From NCBI GenBank assembly GCA_938091715.1, contig CALKMT010000197.1, positions 1-14,954 of the forward strand: a DNA stretch of 14,954 nt, given 5' to 3'. Below the pieces are notes generated by a model. It was not told the origin of the DNA. It saw only the letters and a list, made by a program, of their open reading frames with translations, and searched no databases. The DNA is from an uncultured Litorivicinus sp. GTDB taxonomy: Bacteria > Pseudomonadota > Gammaproteobacteria > Pseudomonadales > Litorivicinaceae. The position numbers were made by a program, and so were the translations under genes. This document shows, piece by piece, positions 1 to 7,487 of this stretch (positions are counted from its first letter, which is position 1; each line of letters begins with the position of its first letter).

Positions 1-2
1 CC

Positions 3-1199
3 ACCGAGGCGCTCAGCGCATTGCCCGATCCCGGCCAGGAAGTCGAGACCTTGGAAGTCCAGTGGAATACCGCGCGGGACGATTGGGAGGACCACCAGAC
101 CGGCCTGTCCTCGCTGACCTTGAAATTACAGACCGCGCAGGCTCGGCTGGATTCCTTGAGCGAGCGCCTATCCCGGGGGCGACAGGATGTCGAAGAAGCC
201 ACCGACGCCCTGGCCGACGTTCAGCAGCAACTGGACGAGGGAGCGGATGCGCAGGACATTCAACAACAGCTGAATCAGGCCATTGCCCAGCGGGTTACTG
301 CCGAACAGACCCTGACTCAAGCCCGAGAGGCAATGCAAGGATTCGATGCCCAGGTGCGCGCCCTGGAGCATGATCGTCAGACGACTGAGCAACGCCTAGA
401 GCAGCTCCGTGAACAACTGGCCCAAGCCCGCAGCGAGGCGGCGACCCAGGCTGCGTTGCAGCAGTCCCAATCGGAGTTTCTTGAGGGTGCGGGGTTTGTG
501 CCCAGCGCTGTGGTAGAGACCCTGGGCGACGCCAGCGAGACGCAATTGATGGTCATCGTCGAGCGCTTAGAAAAACAACGAGAGCGGACCGGTGCGGTGA
601 ACCTGGCGGCGGTGGATGAGCTGGCCCAAGCCGAAGAACGTCAAGCCTATTATGCGGCGCAACGCCTGGACCTAGAGACGGCCCTGGCGACATTGGACAG
701 TGCGATCCGAAAAATTGATCGCGAAACCCGAGCCCTGTTCCGGGAAACCTTTGACCGGGTGAATCAAAGTTTGCAGGGTTTGTTTCCCAAGGTGTTTGGC
801 GGCGGCGAGGCCTGGTTGGAAATGACCGACGACGATCCGCTGGAAACCGGGATCAGTCTCATGGCCCGTCCCCCAGGCAAAAAGAACTCGACCATTCATT
901 TGTTAAGCGGCGGCGAAAAAGCGCTGACCGCGGTGGCTTTAGTATTTGCGATTTTTCAGCTCAATCCGGCGCCATTTTGTATGTTGGACGAGGTCGACGC
1001 GCCCTTGGATGACGCGAATGTTGGGCGGTATGCGAATTTGTTGCAGGAAATGAGTGATCAGGTTCAGTTCATCTTTGTGACGCATAACAAAATCGCGATG
1101 GAGAAGGCAGAGCATCTGATGGGTGTTACTATGCACGAACCGGGAGTGTCTAGGTTGGTGTCGGTCGATGTGGCCGAAGCCGTGGCCATGACAGAGTAG
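3..1199 (+). CDS. smc: Chromosome segregation protein Smc, C-terminal part (5' truncated by window edge)
   Basis: This is the last 398 residues of Smc, the ATPase of the bacterial condensin Smc-ScpA-ScpB, which loops and compacts the chromosome. The frame is open from the first bases of the window, so the N-terminal Walker A domain, first coiled-coil arm and hinge lie upstream. The visible part starts with a long Gln/Glu/Ala-rich heptad coiled coil (to about position 770) and then the C-terminal ATPase head. The head holds the family block GVSIMARPPGK-like (here ETGISLMARPPGKK), the ABC signature LLSGGEKALTAVAL (from 900), Walker B plus D-loop PFCMLDEVDAPLDDANV (about 972-1022), and the switch histidine in FVTHNK. 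The ending GVSRLVSVDVAEAV is typical of gammaproteobacterial Smc. All key residues are intact. zipA follows after 39 bases. ScpA and ScpB, its partners, are encoded at 9330-10698. Confidence 0.97.
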   Translation, partial: TEALSALPDPGQEVETLEVQWNTARDDWEDHQTGLSSLTLKLQTAQARLDSLSERLSRGRQDVEEATDALADVQQQLDEGADAQDIQQQLNQAIAQRVTAEQTLTQAREAMQGFDAQVRALEHDRQTTEQRLEQLREQLAQARSEAATQAALQQSQSEFLEGAGFVPSAVVETLGDASETQLMVIVERLEKQRERTGAVNLAAVDELAQAEERQAYYAAQRLDLETALATLDSAIRKIDRETRALFRETFDRVNQSLQGLFPKVFGGGEAWLEMTDDDPLETGISLMARPPGKKNSTIHLLSGGEKALTAVALVFAIFQLNPAPFCMLDEVDAPLDDANVGRYANLLQEMSDQVQFIFVTHNKIAMEKAEHLMGVTMHEPGVSRLVSVDVAEAVAMTE

Positions 1200-1226
1200 C
1201 GATCGTCTCAAAGACAGAAACAAGAC

Positions 1227-1231
1227 AGGAG
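1227..1231 (+). promoter_or_regulatory. Ribosome binding site that fixes the TTG start of zipA
   Basis: AGGAG lies 7 bases before TTG at 1239, but 19 bases before the first in-frame ATG at 1251. The spacing therefore favours the TTG start. The resulting N-terminus, M-E-F-G-x-R-E-W, is the usual ZipA beginning and supports this. Confidence 0.8.
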
Positions 1232-1238
1232 AGGCCTT

Positions 1239-2189
1239 TTGGAATTTGGTATGCGCGAGTGGGGCATCTTGATCGGCGGGATCGCCGTGGTGGCCGTGCT
1301 ATTTGATGGCTGGCGACGCACGCGTCAGGCCAAAAGTGGCGACCTGCCATTTGATTTCCCTGGGGATAAAACGGATCTCGATGACTCGCGTTCTGACCCT
1401 TTGCTGCAGGACGAACAACTGATCCAGCCGGATATTTTCAATGCCGAGTTGGATCTGGATTCCGACACCATCGGCAAGACCGGTGATTTAGACCTGGGCG
1501 ATATCAGCGCACCACGGCGCAAAAGTGCATCGGGCGGTGTCGCGGGTTATGACGAGCCCGAGCACAGTTTCGCCCCTCCAACACCGACCCCAGCCAGCAC
1601 CAGGGCCCCGGTAAAACCCGCTACCCAGCCTTCGAGTCCTCTGGTGCCGCCAACACCCCCGGTGTCATCTGGCCCGGCAGAAGAGGGCATTGTCAGCGCG
1701 CCTCGCAAGAAAGTGGCTCAGCCAGCCCAAGCGCCAGAGCCCACCGCGCAGCCCATGGCGACCGATGTGGTGACCTTATTCGTCCGCCCGGCCAAGGGCG
1801 TGCTAAAGGGCGTCGAATTACGCAACGCCCTGGTATCCATGGGTCTCAGTTACGGCGAGCGTGAGCTGTACCATCGCCATTCCGGCAGTGGCCGCGAAGT
1901 CCTGTATAGCGTCGCCAACGCCAGTGCCGAGGGCACCTTTCCCGAGGGCGCGATGGAGGGCTTCACCAGCCCGGGCGTCATTATGTTGATGGAGTTAAAA
2001 AACCATCCCGATCCCGAACATGGGTTCGAGGAAATGGTCTCCAGCGCCCGGCAAATGTCTCGACGCTTGGGGGCTGATGTGCTGGACAGTCATCAACAGC
2101 CCTTGCAAGTGGCATTTCTGACACAGGCCAAGGCGATGGTGAAGCAAGTGGCCAAGGCCCAGCGGACAGGCACGAGCTCGCTGGGGTGA
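1239..2189 (+). CDS. zipA: Cell division protein ZipA
   Basis: ZipA anchors and bundles FtsZ at the inner membrane during assembly of the division ring; it is an essential divisome protein found only in gammaproteobacteria. The 316-residue product has the expected plan: a very short N-terminus, one membrane segment (residues about 9-23) followed by DGWRRTR, an acidic stretch (about 45-90), a Pro/Ala/Gln-rich linker (about 105-172), and the globular FtsZ-binding domain (about 175-305) containing the segments VVTLFVRPAKG, SPGVIMLMELK and a C-terminal helix. The start is TTG, chosen from the ribosome binding site at 1227-1231 and the match to ZipA N-termini. Its stop overlaps the GTG start of ligA by 4 bases (GTGA), so the two are probably translationally coupled. 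The order smc-zipA-ligA is the common gammaproteobacterial one. Confidence 0.95.
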   Translation: MEFGMREWGILIGGIAVVAVLFDGWRRTRQAKSGDLPFDFPGDKTDLDDSRSDPLLQDEQLIQPDIFNAELDLDSDTIGKTGDLDLGDISAPRRKSASGGVAGYDEPEHSFAPPTPTPASTRAPVKPATQPSSPLVPPTPPVSSGPAEEGIVSAPRKKVAQPAQAPEPTAQPMATDVVTLFVRPAKGVLKGVELRNALVSMGLSYGERELYHRHSGSGREVLYSVANASAEGTFPEGAMEGFTSPGVIMLMELKNHPDPEHGFEEMVSSARQMSRRLGADVLDSHQQPLQVAFLTQAKAMVKQVAKAQRTGTSSLG

Positions 2190-4183
2190 TCGGATCGGAA
2201 CATGAATACCTAGCGCAGGTTGAGCGGCTGCGTCAGTACGATTATCACTATCACGTACTGGACGAGCCCCTGGTCGGCGACAGCCAGTACGATGCCTTAC
2301 TGGCCGCGATAAAAGCCTTTGAAGTCCAGCACCCCGAGCTAATTCAGGCCGACAGTCCCACGCAACGGGTGGGCTTTCAGGCCTTGGATAAATTCCAAAA
2401 AGTGGCCCACCAGACCCGCATGCTTAGTCTGGACAATGCTTTTAATGCCGAGGACTTAGCGGCTTGGTATCAGCGTCAGTCCCAGCAATTGGAAATCGAG
2501 TCCTTGACGCTGTCTTGCGAGCCTAAACTGGACGGCGTGGCGATTAATCTGCGCTACGAGGACGGGCACCTGGTTCAGGCGGCCACTCGGGGAGATGGGC
2601 ACATTGGTGAGGACATCACCCAAAACGCCAAAACCCTGCGCAGCCTGCCCTGGCGGCTCAAAGGCGACTGCCCAAGCTCCATCGAGATTCGTGGCGAAGT
2701 CTTTATGCCCAAGGCCGGATTCGATGCCATGAATCGGCGGCTGGCCGAGACCGGACAAAAGACCTTTGTGAACCCCCGCAACGCGGCCTCGGGCAGCTTG
2801 CGTCAGTTGGATCCGGAAATCACGGCATCGCGCCCGCTAACCCTGTATGTGTACGGCATGGGCCAGGTGTCCGAGGGCTGGGATTGCCAAGCGCACAGCC
2901 AGGCCATGGCGCAGTTTCAGCAATGGGGCTTGCCGGTCAACCCATGGGTTCGGTGCGTGCAGGGCATTGAGGCGGCCGAGGCCTACTACCAGACATTGGT
3001 CGCCGAGCGAGACCAGCTCGAGTACGAGATCGATGGCATCGTCTACAAGGTGGACCCCTTCGCCTATCAGCGTGCGCTGGGCCAGGTCGCTAAATCGCCA
3101 CGTTGGGCCATCGCCCGTAAATTTCCCGCCCAGGAGGCGGTGACCACCCTTGAGGCCATCGACTTTCAAGTGGGCCGGACCGGCGCGATCACCCCGGTGG
3201 CGCGTTTAAAACCGGTTTTTGTTGGCGGTGTGACGGTGTCCAACGCCACCTTGCACAACATGGATGAGATTGAGCGTTTGGATGCTCGAGTTGGGGATCA
3301 GGTCATGATCCGCCGTGCCGGGGATGTGATCCCTCAAGTGGTGCGATCCCTGCCGGCTCAAGCTCGATCGGCCCCCGTGGCTGCGCCAAGCCAGTGCCCG
3401 GTGTGTGACAGTGCGGTTGAACGGGCGCCGGACGAGGCGGTCTATCGTTGTACCGGGGGCTGGTTGTGTGCGGCGCAACGCCAGACCAGCCTGACCCACT
3501 TTGTCAGCAAAGGGGCCATGAACGTTGACGGTGTCGGCGGCAAGCTAATCGAAGCGCTGGTCGAGCAGGGCTGGGTGACCCGGCCGGCGGATCTGTACCG
3601 CCTAACCCTGGATCAATTGTTGTCGATGGAGCGCATGGGCGAGAAGAGCGCGGCCAATGTCATCGCCGCGCTTGAGCTCAGCAAAAAGACGACGCTGGCG
3701 CGATTCTTGTTCGCGTTAGGGATACGCGAGGTCGGCGTGACCACCGCCTCGACCTTGGCACAGGAACTTGGATCCCTGGATGCGATTCGTACTGCGGACA
3801 TCGAACGGTTGCTTGATGTTACGGATGTGGGGCCGGTGGTGGCTGAACACATATATCGGTTCTTTCGCGCGCCCGAGCACGCAGCCTGGGTGTCAGACTT
3901 GTTGGCCCAAGGGATTCACTGGTCCGAGGCCGCGCCTCAGGGCGATCAACTGGCCGGCCAAACCTGGGTGTTAAGTGGTGGGCTCGAAAGCATGACTCGA
4001 GACCAAGCCGGGGAGCGGTTACGTGCGTTAGGGGCCAAGGTGGCCGGTAGCGTGTCCAAGAAAACCAGTTGCCTGGTAGCCGGCCCCGGGGCGGGCAGCA
4101 AACTGACTAAGGCCGAGGCCCTGGGCGTCCCGGTCCTGGACGAGGCGGGCTTATTGCAGAGGTTATCCGAATGGGAAAGTTAA
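2186..4183 (+). CDS. ligA: NAD+-dependent DNA ligase LigA
   Basis: LigA seals nicks during replication and repair, using NAD+ to adenylate its active-site lysine. The 665-residue protein is full length. Domain Ia (about 1-65) carries the NAD+-binding tyrosine pattern HYHVLDEPLVGDSQYDAL. The nucleotidyltransferase domain holds the catalytic KLDG at residues 114-117, RGEVFMPK (169-176) and EIDGIVYKVD (281-290). The OB fold is near 320-395. A Cys4 zinc finger uses C404, C407, C422 and C428. Helix-hairpin-helix repeats (about 440-560) include VDGVGGKLIEAL and VTDVGPVVAEHI. A BRCT domain (about 588-660) holds LESMTRDQAGERLRALGAKV. The start is GTG inside the zipA stop; the ATG at 2202 is out of frame. 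The 3' end overlaps the next gene by 13 bases, and the ribosome binding site of that gene lies within ligA. Confidence 0.98.
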   Translation: MIGSEHEYLAQVERLRQYDYHYHVLDEPLVGDSQYDALLAAIKAFEVQHPELIQADSPTQRVGFQALDKFQKVAHQTRMLSLDNAFNAEDLAAWYQRQSQQLEIESLTLSCEPKLDGVAINLRYEDGHLVQAATRGDGHIGEDITQNAKTLRSLPWRLKGDCPSSIEIRGEVFMPKAGFDAMNRRLAETGQKTFVNPRNAASGSLRQLDPEITASRPLTLYVYGMGQVSEGWDCQAHSQAMAQFQQWGLPVNPWVRCVQGIEAAEAYYQTLVAERDQLEYEIDGIVYKVDPFAYQRALGQVAKSPRWAIARKFPAQEAVTTLEAIDFQVGRTGAITPVARLKPVFVGGVTVSNATLHNMDEIERLDARVGDQVMIRRAGDVIPQVVRSLPAQARSAPVAAPSQCPVCDSAVERAPDEAVYRCTGGWLCAAQRQTSLTHFVSKGAMNVDGVGGKLIEALVEQGWVTRPADLYRLTLDQLLSMERMGEKSAANVIAALELSKKTTLARFLFALGIREVGVTTASTLAQELGSLDAIRTADIERLLDVTDVGPVVAEHIYRFFRAPEHAAWVSDLLAQGIHWSEAAPQGDQLAGQTWVLSGGLESMTRDQAGERLRALGAKVAGSVSKKTSCLVAGPGAGSKLTKAEALGVPVLDEAGLLQRLSEWES

Positions 4184-4767
4184 TCGCGCTATCAATGGTG
4201 CTGGTCTTGGCCGGGTGTGCGAACACCTCGCCGCCAAGGGATCAGACCAATGCCTGCAATATCTTTAAAGCCAAACGGGGTTGGTATGACGCCACTGCCG
4301 ATGCGGCGGAAAAATATGGGATCTCCGAGGGCACGATTTTGGCGTTTATGCGCCAAGAGTCGTCCTTTGTGCACGACGCCAAGCCACCGCGCAAAAAGAT
4401 CCTATGGGTCATTCCCGGACCCCGGGCCAGCAGTGCCTACGGCTATGCCCAGGCCAAGAAGGACACCTGGGCTGAGTATGCCTCCGAGGCAAACTGGGGC
4501 GCGGACCGTGATAATTTCCGCGATGCCGCGGACTTTATCGGTTGGTACAACGCTCGCAGTTCGCGCAGTGTCGGCATCTCTCGACGCAACGCCAAGCACC
4601 TGTACTACGCCTATCACGAGGGAATGACCGGCTACAAACGTGGGACCTACAAAAAGAAGCGGTGGTTGCAGCAAGTGGCTAGCAAGGTGGGGCGGAATGC
4701 GCAAACCTACGATCAACAATTGGCCGGCTGCCGGGGCTCGTTAGAGCGCAAGTGGTTCGGTTTTTAA
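4171..4767 (+). CDS. Lipoprotein with SLT-like (lysozyme-fold) domain
   Basis: This is a 198-residue predicted lipoprotein of the transglycosylase SLT-like superfamily, which cleaves peptidoglycan glycan strands. It opens with a short signal and a lipobox LAGC (C16 would be lipidated). Residue +2 is Ala rather than Asp, which predicts sorting to the outer membrane. The mature part begins with CNIFKAKRGWYDAT; a candidate catalytic glutamate is E63 in FMRQESSF, followed by SSAYGYAQ (87-94), the typical SLT glycine/tyrosine block, and DFIGWYN (121-127). Further cysteines C29 and C187 could form a disulphide. The ATG start has AGAGG 8 bases upstream (4158-4162), inside the end of ligA. The gene appears to be the last of the smc-zipA-ligA run. 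The enzyme class is inferred from motifs; activity is not shown, and the protein could instead be a non-catalytic glycan binder. Confidence 0.85.
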   Translation: MGKLIALSMVLVLAGCANTSPPRDQTNACNIFKAKRGWYDATADAAEKYGISEGTILAFMRQESSFVHDAKPPRKKILWVIPGPRASSAYGYAQAKKDTWAEYASEANWGADRDNFRDAADFIGWYNARSSRSVGISRRNAKHLYYAYHEGMTGYKRGTYKKKRWLQQVASKVGRNAQTYDQQLAGCRGSLERKWFGF

Positions 4768-5933
4768 CGCTGTCCGCGCTTGAGAGCCCGGATTAGAAAG
4801 CGCGCCGGGCTCAGATGCGTCAGTAAGTCCGCGTCACAGGGCGCGGTTTGCCCGGTTATCTCTTGCCCCAGCATGGCCGCGGCCAGGGGCGTGCTGGTCA
4901 GGCCGCGGCTGCCGTGACCAATGTTGACCATCAAACGCTGCCACTGGTGTGGCCGCTCGGACGGGGTCCACTTGGCATCAACCCGCAGTTTGGCCAAGGC
5001 CTGCTCCCACAAACCGTGCACAGGCAGGCTGCCGACCATGGGCAAATAATCGGGTGATGCGCAGCGGATAGAGGCTCTGGACTGACCGGCTTGGCCCTGC
5101 AATGCCTGGCCAAATAGCTGACGCATCAGGGATTGGTTAAAGGCATCGTCGTCCGGGCGCAGATCGGTCTGGTCGTCGTTGGGCACAAAGCTGGCACCAA
5201 AGCTGGCATAGCCCTGGGCATCAGACGGGGTCAGGTACCCCTCGGCACACACGGCTTGTTTCGCCTCTTGATTCTGAATTCTACTGATTTGACCACGCAC
5301 CGGGCGCGGCTTTAGGTAATCCGGCAGCCAGCGCTTGGCTGCATAGGCATTGCACAGGATCGCCAGATCAAAGGACTGCCCGTTAACCCAGGCCTGGTCC
5401 GAATCCAACGTCAGGCTGTGCACGGCAACCGCTTGGTGGTTCACCGATGTCATGGGCCGGGATACATGGTCCTTGACCGCCATCCAGCCCGATTGAGGCC
5501 AATTCAAACCCGGTTGTGTTACGGCGCGCCCCAGCAATTGCGAGGCCTGTTCAGCGTTGACCCAATGCACCTGCTCGGCGGGCTTATTCAATTGGATCAG
5601 CACCCTAGCCAGTCGGTCGGCATCCTGTTCGGATTCGGCCAGGGTCAATAAACCGGTCGGGTGAAAGTGAGGTGAGTGTTGATACTGGACCAGGGCGTAC
5701 TCATAGGCTTGCAGCCAAAAGCGAGAGGCCGGCGTTGGATCAACCTGAGGCGCCACGTACAGCATCCCCTGAGCATTGCCGCTGGCGCCGCTGGCCGGTG
5801 CTGGATCAAACAGGGTGCATTGAATGCCTAGGTCGGTCAGTGCTTCGGCGGTGGCGGTGCCGGCCAAGCCGGCACCGATAATCGCAACTCGGTTGGCATT
5901 CCACCGAGCGGGTTCCCATAGGGGGGTTACCAA
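4764..5933 (-). CDS. mnmC: FAD-dependent cmnm5U34-tRNA oxidoreductase (stand-alone MnmC2 domain)
   Basis: This resembles the C-terminal half of MnmC, which oxidatively removes the carboxymethyl group of cmnm5(s2)U at the tRNA wobble position to give nm5(s2)U. The 389 residues begin almost at the FAD Rossmann motif GAGLAG (20-25). GASGNAQGMLYVAPQ (49-63), RPVRGQIS and HGSRGLTSTPLAAAMLG follow, and the ending PARFLIRALKRG is also typical of MnmC. Bifunctional MnmC has about 650 residues, with a methyltransferase domain (MnmC1) in front. Here the space upstream is filled by the unrelated ygiM-like gene. The start is taken as TTG at 5933, overlapping the upstream stop by 7 bases and with no clear ribosome binding site, so translation may be coupled. 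Its stop overlaps that of the convergent lipoprotein gene by 3 bases (TTAA). A different DadA-like oxidase is less likely given the MnmC-specific blocks. Confidence 0.85.
   Translation of the reverse strand: MVTPLWEPARWNANRVAIIGAGLAGTATAEALTDLGIQCTLFDPAPASGASGNAQGMLYVAPQVDPTPASRFWLQAYEYALVQYQHSPHFHPTGLLTLAESEQDADRLARVLIQLNKPAEQVHWVNAEQASQLLGRAVTQPGLNWPQSGWMAVKDHVSRPMTSVNHQAVAVHSLTLDSDQAWVNGQSFDLAILCNAYAAKRWLPDYLKPRPVRGQISRIQNQEAKQAVCAEGYLTPSDAQGYASFGASFVPNDDQTDLRPDDDAFNQSLMRQLFGQALQGQAGQSRASIRCASPDYLPMVGSLPVHGLWEQALAKLRVDAKWTPSERPHQWQRLMVNIGHGSRGLTSTPLAAAMLGQEITGQTAPCDADLLTHLSPARFLIRALKRGQR
4784..4812. repeat. Inverted repeat inside the 3' end of mnmC2, possible hairpin
   Basis: GAGCCCGG (4784-4791) and CCGGGCTC (4805-4812) are perfect 8-base inverted copies separated by 13 bases. 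They lie just past the stop of the plus-strand lipoprotein gene, within mnmC2 codons. A stem here could slow or help end transcription arriving from the ligA side. No T-run follows on either strand, so it is not a classical intrinsic terminator, and it may simply be a by-product of the coding sequence. Confidence 0.3.
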
Positions 5934-6583
5934 GTGTCTACGCGGCGTCGGCGTTTCAAGTTGGGCAGTAACAGGCCCAAAACGATGCCGGCAAAAATCA
6001 GGGCTGCGCCGATCATCAAAAAGGTCTTATCCCGATCGTCAGACAGGGTCAGGTTTTCCGCCCGCAGAATAGAGCTCTCTTCCTCCAGCAATTCGACCTG
6101 CTCGCGCAGTCCTTGATTGGCCTCGTAAATCGCCACGGAATCTTGGGAAATGCGGCGAATTTCCGCCAGCTCGGCACTGACCGAAGCCAGTTCTTGACGC
6201 GCCGCATTGCGCTCGTCGGTCAGGGTATCGGCCTGTTGGCGTAACTCTGCGATGCGCGCCGCGCCGTTTTGCGCGTCACCCATAACCTGTTCCATCTGAG
6301 CTCGCACCGCGGCGAGCTGTTTGGCAGCGGTGGGCTCGGTTTCTAAATAACGTGACAAGACATAACCGTCTCGGCCCCGGGCATCCTTAATCAAGCTGTA
6401 GCCCGAATCGGAATTGCGCGAGACGACCTCGACCTCGGTGCCAGAATCCAAGAAGCGCAAAATGCGATATTCGTTGCTTTCGCCACTGCGCACCGGTACT
6501 TCGAGCTGATCTGTAATCCAGCGGTTTTCAGCCAGCGCAGTTCCGGCCAGCAGGACCGTTAGCAAAATGCTCCATCGTTTCAC
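5927..6583 (-). CDS. ygiM: YgiM-like SH3-domain membrane protein (TIGR04211 family)
   Basis: The 218-residue protein has the same architecture as Escherichia coli YgiM. There is a Sec signal peptide (1-18, ending ALA), a bacterial SH3 domain (about 20-85) containing DQLEVPVRSGESNEYRILRF and GRDGYVLSRYL, a long Glu/Gln/Ala/Arg coiled coil (about 87-185), then one membrane helix (about 187-207) and a basic tail LKRRRR. The bulk should lie in the periplasm, anchored to the inner membrane by its C-terminal helix. The molecular role of the family is not settled; bacterial SH3 domains often bind cell-wall peptides. The start is GTG at 6583, overlapping the yciI stop as GTGA, which suggests coupled translation. 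In E. coli ygiM lies next to cca; here it sits between yciI and mnmC2. Confidence 0.9.
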   Translation of the reverse strand: MKRWSILLTVLLAGTALAENRWITDQLEVPVRSGESNEYRILRFLDSGTEVEVVSRNSDSGYSLIKDARGRDGYVLSRYLETEPTAAKQLAAVRAQMEQVMGDAQNGAARIAELRQQADTLTDERNAARQELASVSAELAEIRRISQDSVAIYEANQGLREQVELLEEESSILRAENLTLSDDRDKTFLMIGAALIFAGIVLGLLLPNLKRRRRVDTW

Positions 6584-6879
6584 GGCAATACCTTCTTGTA
6601 GGGTTTAACACTGACACTGGCATACACGCCGGCGTCGACATAGGGGTCGGCATCGGCCCAGGCTTGCGCCTCGTCTAGGCTTGCGAATTCCGCGATGACC
6701 ACGCTGCCGGTAAACCCCATCTCGCCGGGGTCCTCGCTGTCGATGGCGGGATTGGGGCCGGCTAGGACCAAACGACCTTCATCTTTTAGCGCTTCGAGTC
6801 GGGCTAGGTGAGCCGGACGGGCGGACTTGCGTCCCTCAAGGCTGTTGGGGTGGTCGGTACCGACGATTGAATAGAGCAT
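6580..6879 (-). CDS. yciI: YciI family protein
   Basis: The 99-residue product aligns along its whole length with E. coli YciI. Shared blocks include RPAHLARLEAL, DEGRLVLAGPNPA, GFTGSVVIAEF, AQAWADADPY and a VSVKPYKKV ending. The family has a ferredoxin-like dimeric fold with a conserved His and Asp proposed as active-site residues; here they are H24 (RPAHLARL) and D78 (DADPY). Its substrate is unknown, and chlorinated-catechol dehalogenation is known only for distant relatives. The start is ATG at 6879, with AAGGA about 7 bases upstream in the end of yciB. yciB stops directly before the start, and the 3' end overlaps ygiM by 4 bases. The gene is the second of the yciB-yciI-ygiM-mnmC2 unit, and the yciB/yciI pairing is seen in many gammaproteobacteria. 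Confidence 0.95.
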   Translation of the reverse strand: MLYSIVGTDHPNSLEGRKSARPAHLARLEALKDEGRLVLAGPNPAIDSEDPGEMGFTGSVVIAEFASLDEAQAWADADPYVDAGVYASVSVKPYKKVLP

Positions 6880-7428
6880 TTAGCTATCCTTATCTGATGA
6901 CTGAGCGACCCGTGCCATCCACAGGCCTTGTAGCAAAACAAACACCAGGGTCAGCCCCAGCATTCCAAATAATTTAAAGTTCACCCAGGTGTCCTCGCTG
7001 AACGAGTAGGCGACCCACAGGTTTATGATCCCCGAGGCCACGAAAAAAGCAATCCAGGCACGATTGAGAAGGCGCCATTGTGCCGCGTTCAGTTGGACTG
7101 CCGAGCCCATCAGTCGCTGCACAACGGTTTTGCCACCAAAGACAAATTCACTGGCCAGAAACGCCAGAGCAAACAGCCCGTTGACCAGGGTCGGTTTCCA
7201 TTTAATGAACACGGGATCGTTTAGGTACACCGTCGCGCCGCCCAGCACCACGACCAAGGCCAGGGTCACCAGTGGCATCGGCTCAACTTTCTTGCTCATC
7301 ACGTACCCGACGGCGACCTGCACCACGGTGGCCGGAATTAAAAACAAGGTGGCGGTGATCAGGTCGCCGGTGTACTTGTACACGGCAAAGAACAGAACGA
7401 CGGGGAAAAAGTCTAGGATTAGCTTCAC
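6880..7428 (-). CDS. yciB: Inner membrane protein YciB (intracellular septation protein A family)
   Basis: This 182-residue integral membrane protein is very similar to E. coli YciB, which interacts with cell elongation and division components and helps maintain envelope integrity. It has about five hydrophobic helices, beginning with MKLILDFFPVVLFFAVY. Family blocks include KKVEPMPLVTLALVVVLGG, DPVFIKWKPT, LNRAWIAFF and WVNFKLFG. The start is GTG at 7428; it reproduces the family N-terminus (MK-x-x-LDF), and the nearby upstream ATG is out of frame. It is the first gene of a minus-strand unit and has a good sigma-70-like promoter about 30-58 bases upstream. The start is only 59 bases from the divergent yciO start. 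Confidence 0.96.
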   Translation of the reverse strand: MKLILDFFPVVLFFAVYKYTGDLITATLFLIPATVVQVAVGYVMSKKVEPMPLVTLALVVVLGGATVYLNDPVFIKWKPTLVNGLFALAFLASEFVFGGKTVVQRLMGSAVQLNAAQWRLLNRAWIAFFVASGIINLWVAYSFSEDTWVNFKLFGMLGLTLVFVLLQGLWMARVAQSSDKDS

Positions 7429-7457
7429 GGGGCATCCGAATTGTTGTGGGTTGTGGC

Positions 7458-7486
7458 ATCATACGGATGCAGACAGGCGAGGTAAA
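7458..7486 (-). promoter_or_regulatory. Predicted sigma-70 promoter for the yciB-yciI-ygiM-mnmC2 unit
   Basis: On the minus strand a -35 box TTTACC (7486-7481; 4 of 6 matches to TTGACA) is followed by exactly 17 bases and a -10 box TATGAT (7463-7458; 5 of 6 matches to TATAAT). Transcription would begin near 7451 and give a leader of roughly 23 bases before the yciB GTG. The -35 box also overlaps the ribosome binding region of divergent yciO. This is a sequence match only. Confidence 0.55.
7479..7482 (+). promoter_or_regulatory. Ribosome binding site deciding the yciO start
   Basis: GAGG (in AGGCGAGG) ends 5 bases before TTG at 7488. That start gives the N-terminus M-S-Q-F-F-x-I-H-P-D-N-P-Q of YciO. 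The in-frame ATGs at 7446 and 7467 have no comparable site and would add residues absent from E. coli YciO. Confidence 0.65.
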
Positions 7487-7487
7487 T

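Noticed and set aside
2837..3169. 110-codon minus-strand open frame opposite ligA
   Set aside because: Antisense to the conserved adenylation domain of ligA, with no independent support.
4784..4812. Intrinsic terminator for the ligA-lipoprotein transcript
   Set aside because: The 8-base stem is perfect, but there is no T-run on either strand and the loop is long, so it is listed only as an inverted repeat.
7446..7487. Longer yciO starting at ATG 7446 or 7467
   Set aside because: The extra residues are absent from YciO of E. coli, neither ATG has a good ribosome binding site, and they would use promoter-region DNA; TTG at 7488 fits better.
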